Counted from the first letter of the stretch, positions 1-8,957 are shown. The stretch: DNA of 64,000 nucleotides from an uncultured Gemmiger sp. (GCA_944382785.1 CALWNO010000009.1:1-64000), one strand, 5' to 3'. Notes: generated by a model not told the origin, from the letters alone. Program-made: numbers and translations.

Positions 1-35
1 TACTGCTTGCCACCGGTTTTGATAACTGCGTACAT
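1..35 (-). CDS. rplU: 50S ribosomal protein bL21, N-terminal fragment cut by the window edge
   Basis: Only the first 11 codons and part of the twelfth are present. The minus strand reads MYAVIKTGGKQ from an ATG at 33-35, which is the highly conserved N-terminus of ribosomal protein L21. A GAGGT ribosome site lies about 8 bases upstream. In Firmicutes rplU normally leads an operon with ysxB and rpmA (L27), which would lie outside the window. The preceding leader has a promoter and a foldable 5' region, as expected for this gene. Confidence 0.93.
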   Translation of the reverse strand, partial: MYAVIKTGGKQ

Positions 36-114
36 GATGGTAACCTCTTTCAATAAGTCTCGCTGGATGTGGGGCGGTGCCAGAGGCACACTTATAGAGC
101 CCATACCATGCGGC
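36..114 (-). promoter_or_regulatory. Structured 5' leader of rplU, probable L21 autoregulatory leader
   Basis: Between the promoter and the rplU start the minus-strand RNA can fold. An ATAAGU segment (rc of 90-95) pairs with ACUUAU (rc of 53-58), and inside it a perfect GUGCC-UCU-GGCAC hairpin spans 77-89. L21 leaders are a known class of ribosomal-protein autoregulatory RNA in Firmicutes. The assignment is by position and foldability; I could not align it to a covariance model. Confidence 0.5.
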
Positions 115-120
115 TTATAT

Positions 121-149
121 AGCTTACCATAGAATGTGGGACAAGTCAA
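121..149 (-). promoter_or_regulatory. Promoter of rplU
   Basis: Minus strand: -35 TTGACT (144-149), 17-base spacer, -10 TAAGCT (121-126) preceded by TG one base away (extended -10). It points toward rplU and would start RNA near 114. Confidence 0.6.
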
Positions 150-216
150 GCATTTTAGGCTTTCAAACGTGGAAATTTTCCCGTTGCAGTCTTTGCATCC
201 CGCCATCTACCTCCTC

Positions 217-246
217 TTGCTTTCCCTGTCCGCGATATGTTATCAT
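217..246 (+). promoter_or_regulatory. Candidate promoter of the GT-C-like gene
   Basis: TTGCTT (217-222), 18-base spacer, TATCAT (241-246), about 100 bases before the start codon and divergent from the rplU promoter. The -35 is weak. Confidence 0.35.
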
Positions 247-343
247 GAGATAGCATTTCTAATTATCATTCCATGTGAATCACGCGTGTACCTGCTTTTG
301 GTCGGGTGCGCTCCGGGTTCTGCTGTTGTCAGGAGAGTTGTTT

Positions 344-2266
344 ATGCCGCTGTGCTTCAAACGTCTGCCTGTCCTGTTCCTGTCCATGACGGGCTTTATC
401 CTTTTGTGTGCCGGGACCTGGCGCAGCTGGCCGCAGATGGCCCTGTGTGCCGCTTTATCCCTTTTCGCCCTCGGGTGGCTATGTTCCGGCAGAACCGATG
501 CCACGCCATCTTCCCGTTATGCCACCCTGGCCGGCCATGGGATCAGCGTCGTCCTTCTGCTTTTCCTGGCTTACCGTTTTTATGTAGGATTGTGCGCGGG
601 ATATGAGCCTGTATGGTTCGCTCCTTCCTTGCAGGCGCTTCCTTTCCCTGTTCTGCTGCCGCTGCTTGCTGTCGCCTATCCTTTTTTGGACTCCTTATGC
701 GGCGCTTTGATCCGTTCTTTCCGGCATGGTGCAACGATTTGCTCGGACCACGCTTTCCCTAAAGTATATTATGTATATGGGATCATCGGTGCCGTCTTGA
801 TCCTGTGCCTGTGCTCTCAGTCTTCCGTCCTCTATCCGCTGAATTTGTGGACAGACGCCAACTGCTTTTTGTCTGTAGGGCATGCCATGCTGGACGGCCA
901 GGTCCTTTACCGTGATATTTATGAGCAGAAAGGGCCACTTTTGTATGCTCTGCACGCACTGGCCTACTGGCTTACCCCGGGGTCCTTTCTGGCGGTATGG
1001 TTGCTGGAAGTCGTGTGCGGCGCTCTGTCCCTGATGATGATATTCAAAATTGCCGCACGCTTTGTGGCACCAGAAAAGCATCCGTTGTTGCTGCTTTTGC
1101 TTCCCGTTGCCGGAGCCCTGATCTATTCATCGGTGAGCTTTCAATACGGCGACAGCGTGGAGGAACTTTGCCTGCCAATCTTTCTGTATTGTCTGGACCT
1201 GGCGCTTCAGGAGTATCTTTTTGATAAAAAGCTCCGTTTTCTCGATTGGTTTGTTGTGGGACTGCTGTCCGCAGTGGTATTGTGGAGCAAATATACGCTG
1301 CTGGGGCTATTTGTGGGGATTTTTTTCCTTCCGATTCTGTCCCGGCTGACATGTGGTGATCCGAAACAGCCGATTTCCTCACTGCTGGGCATTCTGCTGG
1401 GCGTATCCGTCGTCACCGCACCGGTACTTCTGTATTTTGTATGGCATGGTGCGCTGGGCAGCCTTTTTGAGGTATACTTTTATCAGAATCTGACGAACTA
1501 TGCCGTCACTGACTCATCCGCTTCCTGGTTCAGCCGCCTTGCGGGCATCGGACGAAATGTTTTTCAGGGCGTATCCTGGCTGATTCAGGCCGACACCATC
1601 CTTGCCGTTGTGCTCTTTTTGGGAGGCTGTTTCGCACTGGGGTATCCCAAAAAGAAGCTCGCCCTCCTTTTGGGCGTCAGCCTCGCGTTTTCCTCCCTGT
1701 TTATCTATTTCGGTTCCACCCGGCACCGGTATTATGCCTTTGCGTTCTATGCATTTATGCCGCTGGCGTTGGCCAGCGTGCTGACCTGGCTTCCCCGGCT
1801 GCGACCGCGCAAGGTCGGCCTTGTTCTGTCTCTGGCTGCCAGCTGCCTACTGTGCGTTGTGGCCGCACCGGGAAAGGATTTGCTTTTGGTGTCCAAAGAA
1901 TCCCTTCCCCAATATCAATTGGCAAAAACGATCAAAAGAGTTCCCGACGCCACGCTGCTGACCTACGGCACCATGGATGCAGGCTTTTACACCACCACAG
2001 ACATTACTCCCTCGTTCAAATATTTCTGCCAGACAAACAGTCTTCTTCCGGAAATGGCCAGTGAACAGGCCCGGTACATCGAGATGGGCTATTGCGATTT
2101 CTACCTGACCTGCAACGAGCCTTATCCCGCCGAAGGCTACACCCTGGTAGACGAAAGCGAGATGCCGGGGGTCGCACACTGGTATTTGTACGCCAATAAC
2201 GATATTCTGCCCCTCCCGGACGATGAGAGCTCCGTAAAGTCTGCGCCCCTCGCATCCATTTCATAA
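344..2266 (+). CDS. Multi-spanning membrane glycosyltransferase of GT-C type (PMT/ArnT-like), 640 aa
   Basis: An integral membrane protein with many hydrophobic segments across its whole length. Near residues 168-200, after an early group of transmembrane helices, it has WTDAN (Asp171) and a YEQKGPLL segment. This resembles the first extracytoplasmic loop of GT39/ArnT/PMT enzymes, which has a catalytic acidic residue and a K/PPL motif. Such enzymes move sugars from polyprenyl-phosphate donors to envelope polymers or proteins. The start at 344 is chosen because AGGAGA (331-336) sits correctly in front of it; an in-frame ATG at 275 has no such site. Acceptor and sugar are unknown. It is a single-gene unit with its own terminator. 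Its coding sequence is visibly less G/C-rich at third positions than its neighbours, with many TTT, TTG and TAT codons, which suggests transfer or relaxed expression. Confidence 0.6.
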   Translation: MPLCFKRLPVLFLSMTGFILLCAGTWRSWPQMALCAALSLFALGWLCSGRTDATPSSRYATLAGHGISVVLLLFLAYRFYVGLCAGYEPVWFAPSLQALPFPVLLPLLAVAYPFLDSLCGALIRSFRHGATICSDHAFPKVYYVYGIIGAVLILCLCSQSSVLYPLNLWTDANCFLSVGHAMLDGQVLYRDIYEQKGPLLYALHALAYWLTPGSFLAVWLLEVVCGALSLMMIFKIAARFVAPEKHPLLLLLLPVAGALIYSSVSFQYGDSVEELCLPIFLYCLDLALQEYLFDKKLRFLDWFVVGLLSAVVLWSKYTLLGLFVGIFFLPILSRLTCGDPKQPISSLLGILLGVSVVTAPVLLYFVWHGALGSLFEVYFYQNLTNYAVTDSSASWFSRLAGIGRNVFQGVSWLIQADTILAVVLFLGGCFALGYPKKKLALLLGVSLAFSSLFIYFGSTRHRYYAFAFYAFMPLALASVLTWLPRLRPRKVGLVLSLAASCLLCVVAAPGKDLLLVSKESLPQYQLAKTIKRVPDATLLTYGTMDAGFYTTTDITPSFKYFCQTNSLLPEMASEQARYIEMGYCDFYLTCNEPYPAEGYTLVDESEMPGVAHWYLYANNDILPLPDDESSVKSAPLASIS

Positions 2267-2279
2267 TCGGCCATTCATC

Positions 2280-2318
2280 AAAAAAGCCGCCTGCACAGTG
2301 CATGCAGGCGGCTTTTTT
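2280..2318. terminator. Bidirectional intrinsic terminator between the GT-C gene and folD
   Basis: Perfect 10-bp stem GCCGCCTGCA (2286-2295) / TGCAGGCGGC (2303-2312), with an A-run before it and a T-run after it, so it works for both convergent genes. Confidence 0.92.
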
Positions 2319-2329
2319 ATGGGGGTGTA

Positions 2330-3181
2330 TCAATCAGAATTTTGCTGTGCGGCTTTGACGGTATTCTTCATGAGCATGGCCCGGGTCATCAGGCCCACAC
2401 CGCCGGGCACGGGGGTGATGAAGGCGGCTTTCTCGCTGGCGGCGGCAAAGTCCACGTCCCCGTGCAGTTTGCCGTCCGCCCCCCTGTTGATGCCCACGTC
2501 GATGACCACCGCCCCGGGTTTGACCATATCCCCGGTGATGAAGCCCTGGCGGCCCACCGCGGCCACCAGGATATCCGCTTCCCGGCAGATGTCGGCCAGG
2601 TTCTGGGTGCGGGAATGGCAGATGGTGACGGTGGCATTGGCCGCCAGCAGCAGCAGGGCCGCCGGCTTGCCCACGATGTTGGACCGGCCCACCACCACGG
2701 CGCGCTTGCCGGCGATGTCCATGCCGGTGGACTGGATCATCCGCAGGCAGCCCGCCGGGGTGCAGGGGGCAAAGCAGGGTTCCCCGGTGAGCAGGCGCCC
2801 TGCGTTGACGGGGGTAAAGCCATCCACGTCCTTTTCCGGCGGGATAGCGGCAATCACTGCCGACTCGTCGATATGAGCGGGCAGAGGCAGCTGCACCAGG
2901 ATGCCGTGCACGGCGTCGTCCGCCGCCAGGGCGTCGATCTGCGCCAGCAGTTCCTCCTGGGTGGTGGCGGCGTCCAGCCGGATGACCCGGCTTTCGATGC
3001 CGCACTCGGCGCAGTCGTTGGCCTTGCCCCGCACATACACCTGGCTGGCCGGGTCCTCCCCCACCAGCAACACCGCCAAGCAGGGCACCACGCCCTGCTC
3101 TTTCAGCTGCTGTACTTCGGCGGCGGCTTCTGCCTTGACGGCGGCCGCCAGTTTCTTTCCGTCGATGATGGCTGCACTCAT
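2330..3181 (-). CDS. folD: Bifunctional 5,10-methylenetetrahydrofolate dehydrogenase / methenyl-THF cyclohydrolase
   Basis: Cytosolic one-carbon enzyme that interconverts 5,10-methylene-, 5,10-methenyl- and 10-formyl-THF using NADP. At 283 aa it has normal FolD length. Visible motifs are the active-site Tyr49 and Lys53 (VYVRGK), VQLPLP at 96-101, DVDGF at 118-122, PCTPAG at 139-144, the dinucleotide-binding GRSNIVGKP at 165-173, and a C-terminal PGGVGLMTR. The ATG at 3181 is taken as the start because GGGGAG precedes it and the protein opens as FolD proteins do (MSAAIIDGK); the 24 extra codons upstream are not conserved-looking. It is the last gene of the M16-M16-lgt-folD unit, 73 bases after lgt, and ends at the shared terminator. 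Confidence 0.96.
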   Translation of the reverse strand: MSAAIIDGKKLAAAVKAEAAAEVQQLKEQGVVPCLAVLLVGEDPASQVYVRGKANDCAECGIESRVIRLDAATTQEELLAQIDALAADDAVHGILVQLPLPAHIDESAVIAAIPPEKDVDGFTPVNAGRLLTGEPCFAPCTPAGCLRMIQSTGMDIAGKRAVVVGRSNIVGKPAALLLLAANATVTICHSRTQNLADICREADILVAAVGRQGFITGDMVKPGAVVIDVGINRGADGKLHGDVDFAAASEKAAFITPVPGGVGLMTRAMLMKNTVKAAQQNSD

Positions 3182-3254
3182 ATTCAGCGCTCCCCTCTTG
3201 TGTTTTGAAAAGTCCCCGGCCGACAGATGCGGTGCGGGGACGGTATGGAACAAT

Positions 3255-4361
3255 TTATTCAGGCTTGGTTTCCACCGGGGGCTCCGGTTCGGCGGCGGGT
3301 TCTGCCGCGGATGCCTGCTCCGAAGAAGGGGTATCCTCTTCGGGCGCAGCGTTCAGGTCCAGCTCCTTCAGACGCCGGTTCATGGCGACGGTGGCGGTCA
3401 CAAATTCCTTGTGGCCGGCATTGGCGGGCAGAGTATCCACTGTGAAGCGGTCCCCCGCTGCCTGCTGCTTTTTGATGTCGTCCACCGCCAGTGTGACCAG
3501 CGGCGAGCCCTGGCCTTTGGTTTTCTGCAACCCATAAACCAGCAGCACGATAGCGGTGGCCACGGTGACCAGGGCCACCACCTGGCTGAAACGCAGGCTG
3601 GTGTTGCCGATGAGCAGCGAATCGGTACGCAGACCCTCGATCCAGTAGCGGCCCAGACCGTACCAGATCAGGTACATCAGGAACAGCTGCCCATGGAAGC
3701 GGCGGTGACGCATGTACAGAAACAGCACCAGGAATCCGAACAGGCACCACAGGCTCTCATACAGAAAGGTGGGATGCACCGGCTGGCTGGGGTCCACGGT
3801 AACCCCCTGGGCGGCCAGGGTCTGCTGCATGTTGGTCAGATAGCGGCAGGTACCTTCGCTGTACATACCCCAGGGCAGGGTGGTGTTGCAGCCGAAGGCT
3901 TCCTGGTTCATGAAGTTGCCCCACCGGCCGATGCCCTGGCCGATGAGGAAGCCCATGCCCACCACGTCAAAGAGGGGGCGGATGGGAACCTTGCGCCAGC
4001 GGGCGGCCAGCCCGCCGAATACGAAGGCACCGATGATACCGCCGTAGATGGCGATGCCGCCTTCCCGGATGTCAATCATTTCCCAGAGAGATTCGTACTC
4101 AAAGGGTGCCATGGCCACATAGGCGATACGGGCACAGACGATGGCCAGCACAGTGCCGATGGCCACCACATCCACCAGACGGTCGCTGTTGATGCCGAAG
4201 TCGGCGGAATAGTGGAAGGCGAAAGCCATGGCCAGCAAAAGACCGGCGGCAATGAGGATGCCGTACCAGTACACGTTGAAGCCGCCGATGGAAAACGCCA
4301 CGCGATTGAGGGTGAACGCCAGCCCCAGGCCGGGGAATTCTACATGAAACACTGTATCCAT
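3255..4361 (-). CDS. lgt: Prolipoprotein diacylglyceryl transferase with an acidic C-terminal tail
   Basis: Membrane enzyme that moves diacylglycerol from phosphatidylglycerol onto the lipobox cysteine of prolipoproteins, the first step of lipoprotein maturation. The Lgt signature [13 protein letters not shown] is at 145-157, with GGIAIYGG (102-109) before it and a C-terminal GRYWIEGLR. Several transmembrane helices span residues 25-285. Relative to typical Lgt (about 260-300 aa) it has roughly 80 extra residues, rich in Glu, Pro and Ala, after the last helix. This tail has no domain I recognise. The ATG at 4361 has an AGAGGA ribosome site. Substrates in this window include the binding protein at 25171-26196. 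Confidence 0.95.
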   Translation of the reverse strand: MDTVFHVEFPGLGLAFTLNRVAFSIGGFNVYWYGILIAAGLLLAMAFAFHYSADFGINSDRLVDVVAIGTVLAIVCARIAYVAMAPFEYESLWEMIDIREGGIAIYGGIIGAFVFGGLAARWRKVPIRPLFDVVGMGFLIGQGIGRWGNFMNQEAFGCNTTLPWGMYSEGTCRYLTNMQQTLAAQGVTVDPSQPVHPTFLYESLWCLFGFLVLFLYMRHRRFHGQLFLMYLIWYGLGRYWIEGLRTDSLLIGNTSLRFSQVVALVTVATAIVLLVYGLQKTKGQGSPLVTLAVDDIKKQQAAGDRFTVDTLPANAGHKEFVTATVAMNRRLKELDLNAAPEEDTPSSEQASAAEPAAEPEPPVETKPE

Positions 4362-4379
4362 GGATCTGATCCTCTTATG

Positions 4380-5672
4380 TTATTGATTTTGCGGTTCGAT
4401 CTCCACATAGGTCATGCAGTCCTCGCTGAGCATGGACTGCAAAGCCCCGTTGATATCGTCCACCGTGAGGGAGGCCAGGGCCTCGATTTCGTCGGCCAGG
4501 GTGTTGCCCCGCAGGTGGGCACTGGCCAGGGCTTCGGCGGCGTCCTCCACCCCTTCCAGGTCGGCGAGTATTTCGCCGTACATCTGGTTTTTGACCAGGG
4601 TGAAGAGCTCCGGGTCCACGCCCTCTTGGCGCAGACGGGTGATCTCTTCCCGTACCATCCCGGCCACCGCCCGGGGGGTCTCGCTCTCCCCGGTGAAGGC
4701 GATGACGCAGCAGCCGGAGGTGCTCACCGTGTCGCCGCTGAACTCCGGATTGACCAGGGCCTGGTCATAGAGTTTGCGGTACAGGGAGGTCAGACCGCCG
4801 CAGACAAGATCCGGCAGCATGTCGGCCAGCATCTCGGTGCGCACGTCTCCGCGAGGGATGGGAGCTTCCCGGAAGGCCAGGGCAAAGCAGGGCTTGTTCA
4901 CCGGCATGGAGAATTGCATCTCCGCCTGGGGCGGGTCGTTTTCAGGGGAATTCCGGGCCACCGTGACCGTGTGATCGGGGGCGGGCTTGTCCAGCCCGGC
5001 ACGGCGACAGGCAGCCACCGCCTGGTCCAGGGTGATGTTGCCCGCCACCGACAGCACCATGTTGCCCGGACGGTAGAAGGCGTCGGTGCAGGCATACAGC
5101 AGATCGGGGGTGAGCTCGGCGATGCTGTCCACCGTACCGGCGATGTCGTCCCGGATGGGATGGTCCTTGTACAGGCAGCGGAACAGGCCGGTCATCAGCC
5201 GCCAGTCCGGGCTGTCGTCGTACATCTTGATCTCCTGCCCGATGATCCCCTGCTCCTTGGCGATGGTGGCCTCGGTGAACCAGGGATGCCCCACCATGTT
5301 CAGCAGGATGTCCAGGTTTTCGTCGATCTTGCCGCTGGCAGTGAAGATATAGCAGGTACGGTCGTAGCCGGTGAAGGCGTTGGCCGAGGCGCCGGTCTTG
5401 GCGTAGAGGTCAAAAGCGTCCCCCTGCTCCGATTCGAACATCTTGTGTTCCAGGAAATGGGCGGTACCGGCAGGCAGTTCCACCGGTTTGCCGTCCAGAG
5501 TGAACCGGCGGGTGGTAGACCCGAAGGCGGTGGCATACATGGCGTGCACCGTACTATACCCCGGCATGGTGCGGCAGAGCACCGTGAGTCCGCTGGGCAG
5601 AACGGTACTCTGGCAGCGGATGGCATCGGCCGCTTTGGCCCGGATGCCCTGCATGGTCTGGTCCTGACTCAC
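4380..5672 (-). CDS. M16-family metallopeptidase homologue, YfmH type, with intact zinc motif
   Basis: A 430-residue M16 peptidase-like protein. The inverted zinc motif HFLEH is at 72-76 and the third ligand is probably Glu147 in GQEIKMYDD, so this subunit may be catalytically active. The pair YfmF/YfmH is annotated in Firmicutes as associated with 5-aminopentanol modification of elongation factor P; that role is from family annotation, not from this sequence. Its start codon overlaps the stop of the upstream M16 gene by four bases (5669-5672), so the two are translationally coupled and likely form a heterodimer, as in other two-subunit M16 proteins. No efp gene is in the window. Confidence 0.88.
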   Translation of the reverse strand: MSQDQTMQGIRAKAADAIRCQSTVLPSGLTVLCRTMPGYSTVHAMYATAFGSTTRRFTLDGKPVELPAGTAHFLEHKMFESEQGDAFDLYAKTGASANAFTGYDRTCYIFTASGKIDENLDILLNMVGHPWFTEATIAKEQGIIGQEIKMYDDSPDWRLMTGLFRCLYKDHPIRDDIAGTVDSIAELTPDLLYACTDAFYRPGNMVLSVAGNITLDQAVAACRRAGLDKPAPDHTVTVARNSPENDPPQAEMQFSMPVNKPCFALAFREAPIPRGDVRTEMLADMLPDLVCGGLTSLYRKLYDQALVNPEFSGDTVSTSGCCVIAFTGESETPRAVAGMVREEITRLRQEGVDPELFTLVKNQMYGEILADLEGVEDAAEALASAHLRGNTLADEIEALASLTVDDINGALQSMLSEDCMTYVEIEPQNQ

Positions 5673-6949
5673 TGTGCCACCTCCTTGTTGTCGGCGGTCA
5701 CGGCGTAGCAGACCGAATAGTGATAGCTGTTGAGCAGTTCCCGCACTTCCTCGGCGGTAACGGCCTGAATGAGGACCTTTCCGTATTCCGGCGGCGCCAG
5801 CGCCTCACCCCGGGCGATCTGGCCGTAATACCAGCTTTCCAGCCCGCCCAGGCTGTCCCCCAGGGCTTCCATCCCGGACATAAGGCTGCGGCGGCAGTCG
5901 TCCATCTCCTCCTCGGTGACGGGACCACGGCACAGGTCGTCCAGTTCCTTCAGGATGGCCGCTTCGGCCTTGGCTTCCCCGCCTGGTTCCACCCCGGAAT
6001 CCACCATCATCACGCCGGTGGAGCGCAGGGCGCTGGCCCCGCAGTAGTAGCAAAGACTCTGTTTTTCCCGCACGTTGCGGAACAGGCGGCTGGTAGCAGA
6101 GCCGCCGAACACTCCCATGGCCATGCGCAGCTGGGAAATGCTGGGCAGGTCCTCCGGTGTGCCGGTGGTAAAGAGCATGCACAGCTTGGCCTGGGTCACA
6201 CCGGGGATGTTCTCGGTATAATGGCGGGGCTCGGTGACGGGCATGGCCATGGCCGAGGCAAACCGCTGGGGCGCCCGCTGCACCTTTTCCAGCTTTTGCA
6301 GCAGCAGGTCGGCCACCCGGGCACTGTCCGCCCCCTGGACCATCACATCGATGGAAGAGCTGGACAGGATGCGGTCATATTCCGCCTTCAGGGTGGCGGG
6401 GGTGACCTTGGGCAGATCGGCCCGGTAGCCCCCCAGCTCGATGCCGGCGGGCGAATCCCCGTAAAAGCGGCGGCGGGCCTGGCGTACACAGTACAGGCGC
6501 TTGTTGTTGAACTCGGCCTGCAGGCGGCGATCCAGGGTTTCTTTTTCAATACGGACGGCATCGGGGTCAAAAGCGCCGTCCACCAGATAGGGTTCAAACA
6601 CGATACCGAAAGCAATATCGGCATATTCGGCACTGAGGTTTTCCCCTGTCAGGGCAAACTTGTCCTTGATGCCGCAGATATCCACCGTCAGCACCCGGTC
6701 GGGACCGGCGGTGCCCAGGTCCACCCCCAGGTCGGCACCGTACAGACGGGCCAGCTTGCGGGAAAGGGCGGTCATATCCGGGCACTGGGCGTAGCCGCGT
6801 TCCAGCACCAGGGGCAGCACCGCGGCGTCGGTGGCCGAACGGCGCAGAGCCGGATAGCGCAGATGGATGGTAATGCGGCAGCGGTTGAATTTTTCGGCAT
6901 CCAGCGTGGTCAGATATACGCCGGGCGCCAGCTGCTTGCGTTCAAACAA
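5669..6949 (-). CDS. M16-family peptidase homologue, YfmF type, lacking the zinc motif
   Basis: Partner of the downstream M16 gene, 426 aa from the start chosen here. It has the M16 fold pattern (LYGADLGVDLG near the N-terminus, a second M16 domain in the C-terminal half) but no HxxEH, so it is likely the non-catalytic subunit. The start is a TTG at 6947-6949, eight bases after a strong GGAGG. The longer frame from an ATG at 7027 must be wrong: a near-consensus promoter (-10 at 6995-7000) lies inside it, so RNA begins after that ATG. First gene of the unit M16-M16-lgt-folD. YfmF/YfmH family annotation links it to EF-P modification. Confidence 0.85.
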   Translation of the reverse strand: MFERKQLAPGVYLTTLDAEKFNRCRITIHLRYPALRRSATDAAVLPLVLERGYAQCPDMTALSRKLARLYGADLGVDLGTAGPDRVLTVDICGIKDKFALTGENLSAEYADIAFGIVFEPYLVDGAFDPDAVRIEKETLDRRLQAEFNNKRLYCVRQARRRFYGDSPAGIELGGYRADLPKVTPATLKAEYDRILSSSSIDVMVQGADSARVADLLLQKLEKVQRAPQRFASAMAMPVTEPRHYTENIPGVTQAKLCMLFTTGTPEDLPSISQLRMAMGVFGGSATSRLFRNVREKQSLCYYCGASALRSTGVMMVDSGVEPGGEAKAEAAILKELDDLCRGPVTEEEMDDCRRSLMSGMEALGDSLGGLESWYYGQIARGEALAPPEYGKVLIQAVTAEEVRELLNSYHYSVCYAVTADNKEVAQ

Positions 6950-6994
6950 AGGCGGTTCCTCCGGATTTGGGTATAGTTTGCAAAATCCTGCTTC

Positions 6995-7023
6995 ATTATA
7001 CGCCCTTTGGGGCGGGTTGTAAA
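6995..7023 (-). promoter_or_regulatory. Promoter of the M16-M16-lgt-folD unit, with an inverted repeat in the spacer
   Basis: Minus strand: -35 TTTACA (7018-7023), exactly 17 bases, -10 TATAAT (6995-7000). The -35 overlaps the ribF stop codon. Between the hexamers is a CGCCC-CAAA-GGGCG inverted repeat. Confidence 0.85.
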
Positions 7024-7974
7024 TCAATCCAGCTGGTTGTCCAACCCCTGGAAATAAGCCCGGCTGCGGGCAGCAGCGGTGGTGATCAGGTCGGACAGGG
7101 CCTGCAGAGAGTCAAACTTGCGTACCGGGCACAGGTACCGGTGGAATTCCAGCACCGGGCGCTGGCCGTACACGTTCCCGGAAAAACCGGGCACATAGGT
7201 CTCGCAGCTGACGGCCGCCCCCTTCTCGTCCACGGTGGGCCGGGAACCGATGCCGGTGGCCGCCGGATACCAGGTACCGCCGATGCAGATGCGGGTCAGA
7301 TAGACGCCGCAGCAGGGCTGCAGGGTCCCGGCGGGATAGTTCTGGTTGATGGTGGGGGTGCCCAGCTTGCTGGTGCCCACCCCCTTGCCGTGGGTCACAG
7401 TCCAGTCGATGGCGTAAGGGGCCCCCAACATAGCGTTGGCGTCGGGCAGGCGGCCTTCCTCCAGGGCGGCCCGGATGCGGGTGGAGGAGACCACCTCGCC
7501 CCGGTAGCGGGCCATCTCCACCACCGTGACCCGGATTCCGGCGGCGGCACAGAGTTCCTTGAGCCGGGGCACATTGCCCGCCGCCCGGGCGCCGAAGGTG
7601 AAGTTATCCCCGCAGAAAACTGCTTTGGCGTGGAAGCACCCCACCAGGATATCCTGCACAAAGGCTTCGGGGGTCAGGGAGCAGAAATCTGCAAAGGGAG
7701 GTTCCATGAGCCGCCGTACCCCCAAAGAGGCAATGCGGGCATGTTTCTGGACGGTGGAGAGGATGCGGCCGCCTTTGAGGGTGCTGCCCTCCGGCAGTTC
7801 AAAGGTAAAGACGGCAGGCATCAGGCCGCTGCGCCGGGCTTCGGTCACAGCGGCGGAGATGACGGCACGGTGGCCCAGATGGACCCCGTCAAAAAAGCCC
7901 AGGGCCACGGCGCTGCCCTGGGGGGCATCCACCGGAGCAATGGTCGGGATGATCTGCATATTCAATTGCTGCAT
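7024..7974 (-). CDS. ribF: Bifunctional riboflavin kinase / FAD synthetase
   Basis: Makes FMN from riboflavin and FAD from FMN in the cytosol. The N-terminal adenylyltransferase domain shows GFFDGVHLGH (nucleotide-binding HxGH) and FCGDNFTFG, then the ISSTRIR-like STRIRAAL. The C-terminal flavokinase domain shows VTHGKGVGTSKLGTPTIN and SRPTV. At 316 aa it has normal family length. The ATG at 7974 is preferred over the one at 8019 because AAAGGA precedes it and it starts four bases after the truB stop; the longer form would overlap truB by 41 bases. Last gene of the rimP-to-ribF operon. Confidence 0.95.
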   Translation of the reverse strand: MQQLNMQIIPTIAPVDAPQGSAVALGFFDGVHLGHRAVISAAVTEARRSGLMPAVFTFELPEGSTLKGGRILSTVQKHARIASLGVRRLMEPPFADFCSLTPEAFVQDILVGCFHAKAVFCGDNFTFGARAAGNVPRLKELCAAAGIRVTVVEMARYRGEVVSSTRIRAALEEGRLPDANAMLGAPYAIDWTVTHGKGVGTSKLGTPTINQNYPAGTLQPCCGVYLTRICIGGTWYPAATGIGSRPTVDEKGAAVSCETYVPGFSGNVYGQRPVLEFHRYLCPVRKFDSLQALSDLITTAAARSRAYFQGLDNQLD

Positions 7975-7978
7975 CGTG

Positions 7979-8875
7979 TCAGGTCCTTTCGCAGAACAGT
8001 TTTTCCACCCGCAGAACACCGCCCTCGATCACCGCCAGGCCCAGGAACAGGCCGTCGGTGTCATACACGCGGTAGCGGCCGTCCGCCGCGGGATACCGGC
8101 TGGTGGGACAGCCGTTGAACAGATGGGTCCGGGCCGGCTCCTCCACTGTGAGGGCAGGTAGAGAGGTAAAGGCGGTCTCCACCCCCAGCATCCAGCCGGA
8201 CTGAGCCAGTGTACCGTTTTCGGCCGCCGCCAGGATCTCCGGCAGGGTGTGGCACTGGTCCAGGGTGAAGGCGCCCGCCCGGGTGCGGCGCAAAGCCGAC
8301 AGGGTGGCGGGCAGCCCCAGGGCTGCGCCGATGTCCTCGGCCAGGACCCGGATGTAGGTGCCTTTGGAGCAGGAGACCCGCAGGGTATATTCCCCGGGGG
8401 CCGGACTGCCCAGATAATCGATGGCATAGATGGTGATGGGCCGGGGGGTACGCTCCACCGTATGGCCCTTGCGAGCCGCCTTGTACAGCGGCTGACCGTT
8501 CACCTTGACGGCGGAGTACATGGGTGGCAGCTGCTGCTGCGCCCCCAGGAACCGGGGCAGCACCGCCCGCAGTTCCGCTTCCCCCACCGTGACGGGCGCG
8601 GTCTCCAGCACGGTGCCGGTGATATCCCCCGTGTCGGTGCGCACCCCCAGACGCAGGGTGGCTTCGTAGGTTTTGTCGTGATCAGGCTGGCGGTCGGCGG
8701 CTGCGGTAGCTCCGCCCGCAAACACCACCAGCACCCCGGTGGCCATAGGGTCCAGGGTGCCGGAATGGCCCAGACGCCGGGTACCCAGCGCCCCCCGCAG
8801 TTTGGCCAGCACGTCAAAGCTGGTCCAGCCGGCAGGCTTGTCCACCGGCAGGATGCCGTTGGTCAGGTTGGTCAT
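7979..8875 (-). CDS. truB: tRNA pseudouridine(55) synthase
   Basis: Converts U55 in the T-loop of tRNAs to pseudouridine. The TruB signature is clear: GILPVDKPAGWTS at the start and GHSGTLDPMATGVL with the catalytic Asp, followed by KTYEATLRLG and CSKGTYIRVLAEDIG. At 298 aa it has normal length. The start at 8875 follows GGAGG by six bases; 35 in-frame codons upstream (from 8980) are Arg-rich and not TruB-like. Downstream of nrnA and just upstream of ribF, the usual Firmicute order. Confidence 0.96.
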   Translation of the reverse strand: MTNLTNGILPVDKPAGWTSFDVLAKLRGALGTRRLGHSGTLDPMATGVLVVFAGGATAAADRQPDHDKTYEATLRLGVRTDTGDITGTVLETAPVTVGEAELRAVLPRFLGAQQQLPPMYSAVKVNGQPLYKAARKGHTVERTPRPITIYAIDYLGSPAPGEYTLRVSCSKGTYIRVLAEDIGAALGLPATLSALRRTRAGAFTLDQCHTLPEILAAAENGTLAQSGWMLGVETAFTSLPALTVEEPARTHLFNGCPTSRYPAADGRYRVYDTDGLFLGLAVIEGGVLRVEKLFCERT

Positions 8876-8957
8876 AGGTTTCCTCCATACAGCAAAAACC
8901 GGCTTCAGGCAACGGGCCCTGCGGCGCCGCTGCCTGTCACCGGTTCCTTGACTGTCT

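Noticed and set aside
2901-5708. A 935-codon open frame on the plus strand opposite lgt and the M16 genes
   Set aside because: It is the antisense frame of G/C-rich genes with clear families. The translation is His/Gln/Gly-rich without domains and has no ribosome site.
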